NCBI GenBank assembly: GCA_900766655.1
Contig: CAAFWE010000066.1
Location: 1-11,978 of the forward strand
Length of the DNA: 11,978 nt
Origin: an uncultured Alistipes sp.
GTDB taxonomy: Bacteria; Bacteroidota; Bacteroidia; Bacteroidales; Rikenellaceae
Direction: 5' to 3'
Shown here: positions 1 through 7,441 of the stretch, one piece after another
How the letters are laid out: every line of letters starts with the position of its first letter
Position numbering within the stretch: position 1 is the first letter of the stretch
Program-made: the position numbers and the translations under genes
The notes under the pieces: model-generated
Seen by the model: the letters and a program-made list of their open reading frames with translations, nothing else
Database searches by the model: none
Told to the model about the DNA's origin: nothing

Positions 1-20
1 ACACGACGCTCTTCCGATCT
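1..20 (+). other. Illumina TruSeq adapter remnant (not genomic)
   Basis: These 20 bases are identical to the 3' end of the standard Illumina TruSeq universal adapter, recalled from established knowledge. Bases 8-20 are the exact reverse complement of the last 13 bases of the window. The genomic insert therefore starts at base 21, inside guanylate kinase. This should be trimmed before any translation or assembly. Confidence 0.97.
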
Positions 21-474
21 GCGAGCTCCTCGAGGCGTGGAGCAGAACGGAGTAGACTACTACTTCCTCACTCAGGAGGAGTTTGCAGCCAAGGTTGCCA
101 GCGACAGCTTCGTAGAGTGGGAGGAGGTATACGCAGGTACCTGCTACGGAACTCTCAAGAGCGAGATGGAGCGCATTTGGTCGAAGGGTAATGTCATCAT
201 CTTCGACGTGGATGTGATGGGTGGCATCAACCTCAAGCGCATCTTCGGCGAGAAGGCTTGCTCGATATTTATTATGCCACCTTCGGTCGAGGAGTTGCAG
301 AAGCGACTCGAGGGCCGTGGCACCGACACAGCAGAGGTTATCGCTAAGCGAGTAGCCAAGGCCGAATTCGAAATCTCGAAGGCACCGCACTTCGACCACC
401 AGGTCATCAACGATGTTCTCGATACTGCAGTAGCCGAGACTCGAACCATTATCGACAACTTTCTTGCAGAGTAG
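21..474 (+). CDS. gmk: Guanylate kinase, 5'-truncated by the insert boundary
   Basis: Guanylate kinase transfers phosphate from ATP to GMP, giving GDP for nucleotide synthesis in the cytoplasm. The first complete codon is at 22, and the frame reads RAPRG then VEQNGVDYYFL, the GMP-binding start of the family. Further family signatures follow: the FVEWEEV segment, CYGT, the IIFDVDVMGG strand, and GRGTDTAEVIAKR of the lid with its arginines. The P-loop and about the first 40 residues are missing because the insert begins here. A GTG at 37 opens the longest apparent reading frame but is an internal valine codon, not a start. The stop at 472-474 lies three bases before nadD, so the two are surely co-transcribed. 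In Bacteroidetes a YicC-family gene commonly precedes gmk (recalled knowledge, outside this window). Confidence 0.95.
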
Positions 475-477
475 GCA

Positions 478-1062
478 ATGAAGAAGGTTTTGCTCTATTT
501 TGGCTCGTTCAACCCCATACACAAGGGCCACATAGCTCTTGCTGAGTGGGTAGTGGAGCAGTCGTTGTGTGATGAGTTAATCTTCATCGTGTCGCCACAA
601 AACCCGCTGAAGAGTTCGACGGAGCTGGCACCCGAATTTTCGCGCTACGAGATGTGCGAAATGGCGTGTGCCTCATCGCGCTATCCCGACAGAATAAAGG
701 TCTCGGCTGTGGAGTTTGTGCTGGAGAAGCCATCCTACACCATCAACACCTTGCGTTATCTGAGTGAGCAGTTTGGCTCGCAGATGCAATTCTCGATATT
801 GCTCGGTGCGGACAACATCGAAAGTTTCGACCGCTGGCGCGACTACGAGTCGATTTTGCGCAACTATCCGCTCTATGTCTATCCGCGCGAGGGTTACTCG
901 GTGGAGAAGTTTGCCGACAAGATAACATTCTTGAGCGAGGCCCCTTTATTCGACTTTGCAGCAACCGACATCCGCAAGGCCATTGCCAATGACGAGGATT
1001 TCACCGACAAGGTACCTTCGGCTGTGGCAAAATATGTGATTCAGAATAGATTATATAAATAG
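478..1062 (+). CDS. nadD: Nicotinate-nucleotide adenylyltransferase
   Basis: NadD joins nicotinate mononucleotide to ATP, giving deamido-NAD in cytoplasmic NAD synthesis. The 194-residue product has the usual length and begins with the nucleotidyltransferase signature GSFNPIHKGH at residues 9-18, with H15 and H18 as the ATP-binding histidines. SYTINTLRYL (86-95) and GADNIESFDRW (110-120) match the substrate-binding segments of NadD. ATDIR (162-166) is this protein's version of the second family motif, usually written S-[ST]-x-I-R. The ATG at 478 is three bases after the gmk stop, and the signature sits right at the N-terminus, so the start is secure. The gmk-nadD pairing is common in Bacteroidetes. 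I see no promoter between them. Confidence 0.95.
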   Translation: MKKVLLYFGSFNPIHKGHIALAEWVVEQSLCDELIFIVSPQNPLKSSTELAPEFSRYEMCEMACASSRYPDRIKVSAVEFVLEKPSYTINTLRYLSEQFGSQMQFSILLGADNIESFDRWRDYESILRNYPLYVYPREGYSVEKFADKITFLSEAPLFDFAATDIRKAIANDEDFTDKVPSAVAKYVIQNRLYK

Positions 1063-1064
1063 AT

Positions 1065-2048
1065 ATGACAAAACTTAGGATTGCGCTTTTGGCGGGAGGA
1101 GACTCCTCCGAGCGCGAGATTGCGCTCAACAGCGCACACCAGATAAGCGAGGCTCTCGATAGGACAAAGTACGATGTGAAGGTTATCGACCTTCACCACC
1201 GCAGTTGGACCTACACAGCACCCAATGGCAACAAGTATGAGATGGACAAGAACGACTTCTCGCTCACCGTCGATGGCGTTCGCCACGAATTTGACTACGC
1301 CTTGATTATCATTCACGGTACTCCAGGCGAGGATGGCAAGTTGCAAGGCTATCTCGATATGATGGGCATCCCATACTCGTCGTGCTCGCAGGTCAGCTCG
1401 ACCATCACCTTCGATAAGGTCTCGACCAAGCGTGCAGTTGCCGAGCGTGGTATCAATGTCGCAAAGGAGATCTTCTTGCACAAGGGCGAAGCTTACGATG
1501 CAGAGGCAATTGTGGCGGAACTTGGCTTGCCGTTATTCGTTAAGCCTAACGCCAGTGGCTCGAGCTTTGGCGTAACTCGCGTAACCGAGGTGGAGCAGAT
1601 TGAGGAGGCTGTACGCCTTGCATTCACCGAGAGCGACGAGGTCTTGATTGAGGAGTGCATCACTGGTCGAGAGTTCGGTTGTGGCGTAGTTATCACCAAG
1701 GAGCAGACACTTGTGTTGCCTATCACCGAGATTGTATCGAAGAACGCATTTTTCGACTACGAAGCGAAATACACCGCTGGCATGAGCGACGAGATTACCC
1801 CTGCGCCAATCTCGGCAGAGTGGGCAGATATGCTTGCACACAACGCAGTGGAGGCCTACAAGGCGTGTCGTTGTCGTGGCATTGTCCGCATCGACTTCAT
1901 CGTCACCGCAGAGGGCAAGGCCTACCTTATTGAGGTTAACTCCATCCCTGGAATGTCGAGTGGTAGTATCGTACCTAAGCAGGCTCGCACAGCTGGCATC
2001 TCGCTTGGCGAGTTGTACGACTTGGTCATAGCAGATACAATGGCATAG
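1065..2048 (+). CDS. ddl: D-alanine--D-alanine ligase
   Basis: Ddl uses ATP to join two D-alanines into the dipeptide that MurF adds to the peptidoglycan precursor. The 327-residue product is of normal size with an ATP-grasp fold. Visible landmarks are GGDSSERE (11-18) with E16, HGTPGED (84-90), KPNASGSS (160-167) for ATP binding, the omega loop FFDYEAKY (229-236), and metal ligands D277, E290 and N292 in RIDF and IEVNSIPGMS. The tyrosine-containing omega loop and nearby residues are those of ordinary D-Ala ligases, so nothing suggests a D-Ala-D-Lac (VanA-type) enzyme. The ATG is two bases after the nadD stop. With the M23 peptidase two genes on and dapB at the far end, it forms a cell-wall theme. 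Confidence 0.96.
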   Translation: MTKLRIALLAGGDSSEREIALNSAHQISEALDRTKYDVKVIDLHHRSWTYTAPNGNKYEMDKNDFSLTVDGVRHEFDYALIIIHGTPGEDGKLQGYLDMMGIPYSSCSQVSSTITFDKVSTKRAVAERGINVAKEIFLHKGEAYDAEAIVAELGLPLFVKPNASGSSFGVTRVTEVEQIEEAVRLAFTESDEVLIEECITGREFGCGVVITKEQTLVLPITEIVSKNAFFDYEAKYTAGMSDEITPAPISAEWADMLAHNAVEAYKACRCRGIVRIDFIVTAEGKAYLIEVNSIPGMSSGSIVPKQARTAGISLGELYDLVIADTMA

Positions 2049-2081
2049 AGTGTCAATCTGTCACAAATAATTGAAAACATT

Positions 2082-2666
2082 ATGATTGAAATAGAAGGAA
2101 AAATAGTTAGTGCCGACCTTTTGAGGGAGAAATTTGCGTGCGACTTGTCGCAGTGCAAGGGTATGTGCTGCATCGAGGGTGATGCGGGCGCACCACTCGA
2201 AATCGAAGAGGTCGATATCCTCGAGGAGGAGTACGAAAATTACAAACCATATATGACTGCGGAGGGTATCAAGGCGGTCGAGGAGCAGGGCTTTATGGTT
2301 GTGGATGTGGATGGAGACTACACAACACCTCTTATCGAAGGTGGCGAGTGTGCCTTCACCTGCTACGACGAGAATGGCGTGGCATTGTGCGCCATCGACA
2401 AGGCCTACCGCGAGGGTAAGTGCGGTTTTCAAAAGCCTATCTCGTGCCACCTCTATCCAATTCGAGTGCTGAAGTTCAAGAATGGAGGCGAGGGGTTGAA
2501 CTACCACCGCTGGTACATCTGCAAGCCAGCTTGCGAGAATGGTTGCAAGCTCGGCATACCTGTCTACAAGGGGTTGCGCGAGCCTATCATCCGCAAATGG
2601 GGTGAGGATTTCTACAAAGCTTTGGAGGCTGCCGAGGAGTTACTGAAACAACAAAACGAAGATTAA
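2082..2666 (+). CDS. DUF3109 / YkgJ-type cysteine-rich protein, function unknown
   Basis: A 194-residue protein with no signal peptide that I can see and 12 cysteines: residues 20, 25, 29, 30, 90, 94, 103, 114, 122, 147, 151 and 155. The CKGMCC start, the KPISCHLYPIRV block (118-129) and the C-x3-C-x3-C end (147-155) resemble the DUF3109 and YkgJ (UPF0153) families, which are described as zinc- or iron-chelating. No catalytic reaction is established for them that I know of. The cysteine spacing suggests bound metal, perhaps an iron-sulfur cluster; that is inference. The gene starts 33 bases after ddl, and the M23 peptidase follows after six bases, so it probably shares their transcript. The leader is AT-rich and lacks a Shine-Dalgarno sequence. 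Family assignment is fairly sure; function is unknown. Confidence 0.85.
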   Translation: MIEIEGKIVSADLLREKFACDLSQCKGMCCIEGDAGAPLEIEEVDILEEEYENYKPYMTAEGIKAVEEQGFMVVDVDGDYTTPLIEGGECAFTCYDENGVALCAIDKAYREGKCGFQKPISCHLYPIRVLKFKNGGEGLNYHRWYICKPACENGCKLGIPVYKGLREPIIRKWGEDFYKALEAAEELLKQQNED

Positions 2667-2672
2667 GACTCA

Positions 2673-3647
2673 ATGAAAAAGATACACCTTTTTATACTTG
2701 CGCTGATGGGCGTGGCTACTGCCGAGGCGCAGACCGACTCGCTCAATGCACTCTCGATTAAGCCTGTCGAGAAGTTAAAGTCGGCCATTGTGGTAGACAC
2801 CTTGCCGACTGCCGACGGCAGACTCTCGATTGTGCTGTTCAACGACAATTCGTGGCGTTATATCCGCAACGAGGAGATCAAGGCCGACTCTACGGCATTC
2901 ACAAACTATTGGGACACCGAGAAGATTTCGCCATATCGTGAGGTGGCACTATCGTCGATTCCATCGGCTACAGCCATCGAGTTGGTCGATTCGCTCCGCT
3001 CATATCACTATCCCATCACTGGACGCATCACATCTCGCTACGGATTGCGTCGTCGCGTAAACCACAACGGTATCGACATTGCGCTGAAGGTGGGCGACAC
3101 CATCTGCTCGACATTCAATGGTGTTGTACGCTTCTCGAAGGCTACCGATACGGGCTACGGAACTCTTGTAGTCGTTCGTCACGATAATGGCATCGAGACC
3201 TATCACGGACACCTCTCCAAGCGATTGGTCGAGGCTGGAGATAGGGTAGTCGCAGGTCAACCTATCGCGCTGGGTGGTAACTCTGGTCGCAGTACTGGCC
3301 CGCACCTCCATTTCGAGTGTCGCTATATGGGACAGTCGTTTGATCCTGAGCGTCTTATCGACTTCCGCACAGGCAATTTGCGTCGCGATCACCTCTTGCT
3401 CAAGCGAGCATACTTTAGCATCTACTCGAAATACGAGCAGGATTGGAATGGCGAGAAGCTGCTTGCTGATGCCGACAAGAAGGAGAACGAACTCTCGGCA
3501 GAGCGTCGCTACTACAAGGTGCGCGAGGGTGACTACTTGGGCCGAATTGCGGCACGAAACCACACCACCGTAGCGGCAATATGTCGTCTGAATGGCATCA
3601 GCGCAAACAAAGTGTTGCGAATTGGTCAGATGCTTCGAGTGAAATAG
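2673..3647 (+). CDS. Exported M23 metallopeptidase with C-terminal LysM domain
   Basis: A probable murein endopeptidase that cuts peptide cross-links outside the cytoplasm. The 324-residue product starts with a signal peptide (KK, then a hydrophobic run, with likely cleavage after A19 in AEA-Q). An unassigned stretch follows to about residue 110. The M23 (LytM-type) domain covers about 112-230: H131 and D135 (HNGID) and H213 are the expected zinc ligands, and H180 (YHGHLS) and H211 (HLHF) the expected catalytic histidines, so it looks active. Residues about 280-323 form one LysM repeat (YKVREGDYLGRIAARN and a closing IGQMLRVK), expected to bind glycan chains. Putting the binding domain after the peptidase is common in Bacteroidetes. 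It begins six bases after the DUF3109 gene and may remodel the wall that Ddl helps build. Confidence 0.92.
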   Translation: MKKIHLFILALMGVATAEAQTDSLNALSIKPVEKLKSAIVVDTLPTADGRLSIVLFNDNSWRYIRNEEIKADSTAFTNYWDTEKISPYREVALSSIPSATAIELVDSLRSYHYPITGRITSRYGLRRRVNHNGIDIALKVGDTICSTFNGVVRFSKATDTGYGTLVVVRHDNGIETYHGHLSKRLVEAGDRVVAGQPIALGGNSGRSTGPHLHFECRYMGQSFDPERLIDFRTGNLRRDHLLLKRAYFSIYSKYEQDWNGEKLLADADKKENELSAERRYYKVREGDYLGRIAARNHTTVAAICRLNGISANKVLRIGQMLRVK

Positions 3648-3656
3648 TTGCATATT

Positions 3657-4313
3657 ATGTCTATCGAGCAGAAAATAAAGGAGTTGCATTCGTCACTACC
3701 ACAAGGTGTTACCCTTGTGGCGGTATCGAAATTCCACCCCGTAGAGGCGTTGCAGAGGGCATACGATGCTGGTCAACGCATCTTCGGTGAGAGTCGAGTG
3801 CAGGAGTTGCTCGTCAAGCACGACGCGCTACCGAAGGATATCGAGTGGCAGATGATAGGACACCTCCAGACTAACAAGGTGCGCCAGATTGTGCCATTCG
3901 TCTCGCTCATTCAGTCGGTAGATAGCGTGCGCCTTATCGAGTGCATCAATCGCGAAGCCGAGCGCATAGGTAGGGTAGTAGACATTCTGCTCGAGATACA
4001 TGTAGCGCAGGAGGAGAGCAAGACGGGTTGGCAATACGACGAACTCGTCGAATATCTGCGTAGCGAAGCATTCTCGATGCTCCACAACATCCGCGTGCGA
4101 GGCGTTATGGGAATGGCAACTAACACCGACGACGAATGCGTTATCCGCCAAGACTTCGAGCTCCTGGCGCAGTATAAGGATGCTCTTGCATCACACTTTG
4201 GCACATCCTTCGATACGCTATCTATGGGTATGTCAGACGATTACGCACTTGCCATCGAGTGTGGCTCGACTATGGTAAGAATCGGCTCATCGATATTTGG
4301 AGAGAGAAACTAA
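3657..4313 (+). CDS. YggS/PROSC-family PLP homeostasis protein
   Basis: YggS-family proteins bind pyridoxal 5'-phosphate and help keep free PLP and amino acid levels in balance; no firm enzymatic activity is known. From the ATG at 3657 the product has 218 residues. The PLP lysine is K25 in VAVSKFHP. Other family blocks are FGESRVQE (43-50), WQMIGHLQTNKVRQI (64-78) and the closing SMGMSDDYALAIECGST with VRIGSSIFGER, which holds the phosphate. The frame is open from a TTG at 3648, directly after the M23 stop, but the ATG nine bases later gives the usual MSI-type N-terminus and I prefer it. The protein is cytoplasmic with no signal peptide. The symbol yggS fits E. coli usage but I leave it out because naming varies. 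Confidence 0.93.
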   Translation: MSIEQKIKELHSSLPQGVTLVAVSKFHPVEALQRAYDAGQRIFGESRVQELLVKHDALPKDIEWQMIGHLQTNKVRQIVPFVSLIQSVDSVRLIECINREAERIGRVVDILLEIHVAQEESKTGWQYDELVEYLRSEAFSMLHNIRVRGVMGMATNTDDECVIRQDFELLAQYKDALASHFGTSFDTLSMGMSDDYALAIECGSTMVRIGSSIFGERN

Positions 4314-4333
4314 CAACTTAAAACATAGAAACA

Positions 4334-5755
4334 ATGAAACGACTTATTCTGGCTCTTTTGTCCTTTGCGACAACTGCAACAGCCTTAGCGCAATCGTATG
4401 TACCACGCGATGGCGAGGTGAAGTTCTCGATGTTGCAGACCACCGAGTCGCAAGCGATTCACCAGGTGTGTAGCACACCTTTCACCAAGCACTACTACTC
4501 GTTGTACGAGACAATCGATCTCGATGCGGCAAAACCGATGCACGACTATCTCGGCATTGGCGTATCGATGACCGACGCATCGTGCTGGTTGCTCTCGCAA
4601 ATCAACAAAGACGCGCGTCACGCATTTTTCAAGCAGGTATTCACCAAGGATGGTTACAACCTCTCGATTGTGCGTCTCAACTGCGGCTCAAGCGACTACG
4701 CGACAGAACTTTACAACTACAACGATAGCAAGGGCGATGTCGAGATGAAGAACTTTTCGGTTGCTCGCGACGAGAAATATATGATACCTATCATCAAGTC
4801 GCTGAAGGTATATTGTCCACATCTCTACACCTTCTCGTCGATATGGAGCGCACCAGGATGGATGAAGGACAGCGGAGAGATGTGCGGAGGCTCGTTGCTC
4901 GACGAGCACCTAACTTCGTTTGCCAACTATTGGGCAGCCTATGTCAAGGCGTTCAAAGAGCGTGGTATACACATCGACGCAATAACCATTCAGAATGAGC
5001 CTCTCACCGACCAACGCGGAGGATGCCCCGCAACACTCATCTCGGCAGAGCAAGAGGCACTCCTTGCAAGCAAGCACATTCCACAGGCCTTCAAGAAGGC
5101 TGGCGTAGATACCAAAATCTGGATTCACGACCACAACTACAACGCATACGAGCGTGTAATCGAGTTGGTCAAGAACAAGCAGGTTGTTCGCGCCATCGAT
5201 GCCATTGCTTGGCATCCATACAACGGAAATACGCCAGAGGTGATGCACGAGATACGCAAATATGCGCCTAACATCGACATGCACCTCACCGAGCGAGGTC
5301 CAAACCTCACAAAGCTCGACAAGCAGGATGTGAAGTGGTGGGCAGAGACCGTATTCGGTGCTTTGAACAACGGTTGTCGTTCCTACTCGTCGTGGAACTT
5401 GGTGCTCGATGCTGATGGTCAGCCAAATGTGGGCAAGCACCCTTGCGGAGGCCTCTTCACCATCTACATCGAGAAGGAGACCTTCACCGAGAGCATCCAA
5501 GCAAAGCTCTTCCGCCAGTTTAGTCCGTATGTAAATCGTGGGGCAAAGGTTCTCTCGATTGCCAAGCAGAAGCATCTGCGTAGCATTGCCTTCCAAAATC
5601 CGAATGGCGACTATGTGGTGTGCGTTGTAGCGAACAACATACCTAACAAGAGACAGACATTCCAAATCAAATGCCGAGGTGAGTACAAGATTGTGAGTCT
5701 GCCTCTCAACACTTGGTCGATGACAACAATCGTCATTGAGAACGACAAAAAGTAG
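4334..5755 (+). CDS. Exported GH30-family glycoside hydrolase
   Basis: A retaining beta-glycosidase of family GH30, whose members act on glucosylceramide, beta-1,6-glucan or xylan; the substrate here cannot be told. The 473-residue product has a signal peptide with likely cleavage after A19 (ALA-Q), so it works in the periplasm or outside. The barrel begins with GIGVSMTDAS (74-83), the family's GFGGSFTDA-like strand. SAPGWMKDSG (172-181) is clear. E222 in TIQNEP should be the acid/base and E320 in HLTERG the nucleophile. SWNLVLDADGQPN (353-365) is another GH30 hallmark, and the C-terminal 80 or so residues suit the usual beta-sandwich. No SusC/SusD pair, sulfatase or regulator lies nearby, so this is not a visible polysaccharide utilisation locus. 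It begins 20 bases after the YggS gene. Confidence 0.92.
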   Translation: MKRLILALLSFATTATALAQSYVPRDGEVKFSMLQTTESQAIHQVCSTPFTKHYYSLYETIDLDAAKPMHDYLGIGVSMTDASCWLLSQINKDARHAFFKQVFTKDGYNLSIVRLNCGSSDYATELYNYNDSKGDVEMKNFSVARDEKYMIPIIKSLKVYCPHLYTFSSIWSAPGWMKDSGEMCGGSLLDEHLTSFANYWAAYVKAFKERGIHIDAITIQNEPLTDQRGGCPATLISAEQEALLASKHIPQAFKKAGVDTKIWIHDHNYNAYERVIELVKNKQVVRAIDAIAWHPYNGNTPEVMHEIRKYAPNIDMHLTERGPNLTKLDKQDVKWWAETVFGALNNGCRSYSSWNLVLDADGQPNVGKHPCGGLFTIYIEKETFTESIQAKLFRQFSPYVNRGAKVLSIAKQKHLRSIAFQNPNGDYVVCVVANNIPNKRQTFQIKCRGEYKIVSLPLNTWSMTTIVIENDKK

Positions 5756-5783
5756 AAAAATTAATCAATTAACTATAAATACT

Positions 5784-6599
5784 ATGAAAAAACATCTTTC
5801 AATTCTTGTGTTTGCGCTCGTTGCCATATTTGGAGCACAGAGTGCAAAGGCGTGGACCAACTACGCTCACGGTACTGCAGCATACATTGCCGAGCAGCAC
5901 CTCACACCCGAGGCAAAGGCAAAATGCCACTACTACCTCAAGCACACGCTTCCGTACTACGCTTCGTGGATGGATGCTTATCGCGGTGCAAAGGCATTCG
6001 CAGAGGTAAATCGCGCTCACAGTGGTAAGAGTACAGCCGACGGTAAAGCCTACGATTTCGAGCAGGGCAAGCCAGCAGGTGGCGTTATGGGACACCTTGT
6101 AAATGCACTCGCAGAGTTAGGTGATGGTAAGTACAAGAACTTGCCTGACTCGGTAGTTCGCCAGCGATTGATCAATATGGCGCACTATGTGCCTGATATG
6201 CACTGCCCAGTGCACATTATCTTCCCTGCGGATATTCACCCTACGCAGAAGCAGATGCAGTTGCACAACAATGGTAAGTCTGTGAGCTACCATAGTTTCT
6301 GGGACACCTCGCTCGGTCACGATGGTCGTCAGAACAAATGGCCATACGAGAAGGTTTCGTCGGTGATTGACACTCTCTCGGAGGAGGAGATTAAGCAGAT
6401 TCAGAGTGGTACACTCGAGGAGTGGAGCAAGGATATCATCGAAATGGGACACCGCGCCTACGAGATTCTCCCTCAAGGCTCAAATGTAAGCGAGCTTACC
6501 AAGGAACAGAAGCAGGAGATGTTCGAGCTCACCTCGAAGGCAGTTCTCTATGGAGGATACCGCCTTGCACACATCATAAACTCAATTTTCGCAAAGTAG
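5784..6599 (+). CDS. Exported S1/P1-type nuclease (first of tandem pair)
   Basis: S1/P1 nucleases are zinc enzymes that cut single-stranded DNA and RNA to 5'-nucleotides and remove 3'-phosphates. The ATG at 5784 gives 271 residues with a typical signal peptide ending AKA, so the mature protein begins with tryptophan (W24). That matters, because in P1 the N-terminal tryptophan binds zinc. All nine P1 ligands have counterparts: W24, H29, D64, H79, H134, D138, H144, H169 and D173, with the H-x3-D-x5-H spacing and the HSFWD motif exactly kept. GYRLAHIIN near the end is another family feature. An in-frame ATG at 5736 lies inside the GH30 gene and would put 16 residues before the signal peptide, so I reject it. 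Probably an active enzyme; substrate range unknown. Confidence 0.9.
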   Translation: MKKHLSILVFALVAIFGAQSAKAWTNYAHGTAAYIAEQHLTPEAKAKCHYYLKHTLPYYASWMDAYRGAKAFAEVNRAHSGKSTADGKAYDFEQGKPAGGVMGHLVNALAELGDGKYKNLPDSVVRQRLINMAHYVPDMHCPVHIIFPADIHPTQKQMQLHNNGKSVSYHSFWDTSLGHDGRQNKWPYEKVSSVIDTLSEEEIKQIQSGTLEEWSKDIIEMGHRAYEILPQGSNVSELTKEQKQEMFELTSKAVLYGGYRLAHIINSIFAK

Positions 6600-6624
6600 T
6601 TAACCCTTAACCAAGATATAGATT

Positions 6625-7422
6625 ATGAAAAAGATTATTCTGGTTTTAGCTCTATTGTTCTCAGTAACTGCATCATATGCGTGGCCAAACAACTGCCACG
6701 AAGGTATTGTAATTCTCGCTACACAGCACCTCAATTCGAACGCAAAAGCTACGCTCGAGAAGTACCTTGGCACGGTGTACAACGACGATATCAAGTACCT
6801 CTACAAGTTGGAGAAGGCTGGCAAGGCTAAGCACGGTGAGGAGATTCACTACCTCCACCTGGCAAAGAACTTCAAGCCAAAGGCGAAGAAGAACAACAGT
6901 AACGATGCCTACAACGCAATCAACAAATCGTTGGAGGTTATCAAGAATCACAATCAGCACTCTGCACAAGATGTGACTACCGCTTTGCGTACCCTCATCG
7001 ACCTTATGTGCGACATTCACGACCTTGCCCACATCCGCATCAAGGGTTATCCTCACTCATACGAGGAGTTTGTCTACTTGGTACCTAAATCAGAGAGTCG
7101 CAAGGGCTCGACCAAGATGGTTAAAACGAAGTGGGCTAACAGCTGGAGCCGATGGGGAAACTATCCTGCAGGATTCTCGGGTGCATACCGAGCTTACGAT
7201 ATGACGCTCTGCCTCGATGGACGTTTCGACGAGTTCACCAAGGGCGGTTTGGTCGATTGGATTGCCGACAATGGTGCTATCGCAGCATCTTACCTCGACA
7301 TGTGTCTGCCTAATGAGGTTGTACCGTATATGGAGCAGAAGAAGATGGAGGATGTCAACTACGATATGATGATCAAGGCTGGTTGCCGCTTGGCAAAGCT
7401 CTTGAACGAGTCGTTCAAATAA
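6625..7422 (+). CDS. Exported S1/P1-like protein with altered metal site (second of tandem pair)
   Basis: A 265-residue divergent relative of the preceding gene. The signal peptide ends SYA, again leaving tryptophan (W20) as the mature N-terminus, followed by H25 in the same spacing. Shared elements include QHL, AKA, the helix LIDLMCDIHDLAHI and YDMTLCLDGR, which lines up with WDTSLGHDGR of its neighbour. Key ligands differ: the histidine matching P1 H116 is D126, the one matching H149 is Y188, and the D45 counterpart is unclear. D130, H136, D192 and probably H75 are kept. The protein may bind fewer or different metals, cut another substrate or be inactive. The frame is intact, so it is not an obvious pseudogene. 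It starts 25 bases after its partner, and a shared transcript is likely. Confidence 0.8.
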   Translation: MKKIILVLALLFSVTASYAWPNNCHEGIVILATQHLNSNAKATLEKYLGTVYNDDIKYLYKLEKAGKAKHGEEIHYLHLAKNFKPKAKKNNSNDAYNAINKSLEVIKNHNQHSAQDVTTALRTLIDLMCDIHDLAHIRIKGYPHSYEEFVYLVPKSESRKGSTKMVKTKWANSWSRWGNYPAGFSGAYRAYDMTLCLDGRFDEFTKGGLVDWIADNGAIAASYLDMCLPNEVVPYMEQKKMEDVNYDMMIKAGCRLAKLLNESFK

Positions 7423-7441
7423 CAAATTATAATATATAGGT

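Noticed and set aside
24..34. Adjacent SacI-like GAGCTC and XhoI-like CTCGAG sites next to the adapter, resembling a cloning polylinker.
   Set aside because: The bases encode RAPRG in frame with guanylate kinase at a conserved place, and TCGA sites are abundant throughout, so they are genomic.
1065..2048. A vancomycin-resistance type D-Ala-D-Lac ligase.
   Set aside because: The omega loop and neighbouring genes are those of housekeeping Ddl; no vanH or vanX homologue is present.
3648..3656. A TTG start for the YggS-family gene directly after the M23 stop.
   Set aside because: The ATG at 3657 gives the normal N-terminus; the extra residues MHI have no support.
4910..5665. A 251-codon minus-strand open frame opposite GH30, and similar ones at 3000-3689 and 11404-11889.
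   Set aside because: All are shadows of confident plus-strand genes with no recognisable protein features.
5736..5783. An upstream ATG that would lengthen the first S1/P1 protein by 16 residues.
   Set aside because: It overlaps the end of GH30 and would put a charged extension before a textbook signal peptide; the ATG at 5784 is the sensible start.
6600..6624. The repeated TTAACC (gttaacccttaacc) between the two S1/P1 genes as a possible operator.
   Set aside because: The repeat is very short, occurs only once and is plausible by chance in an AT-rich gap.
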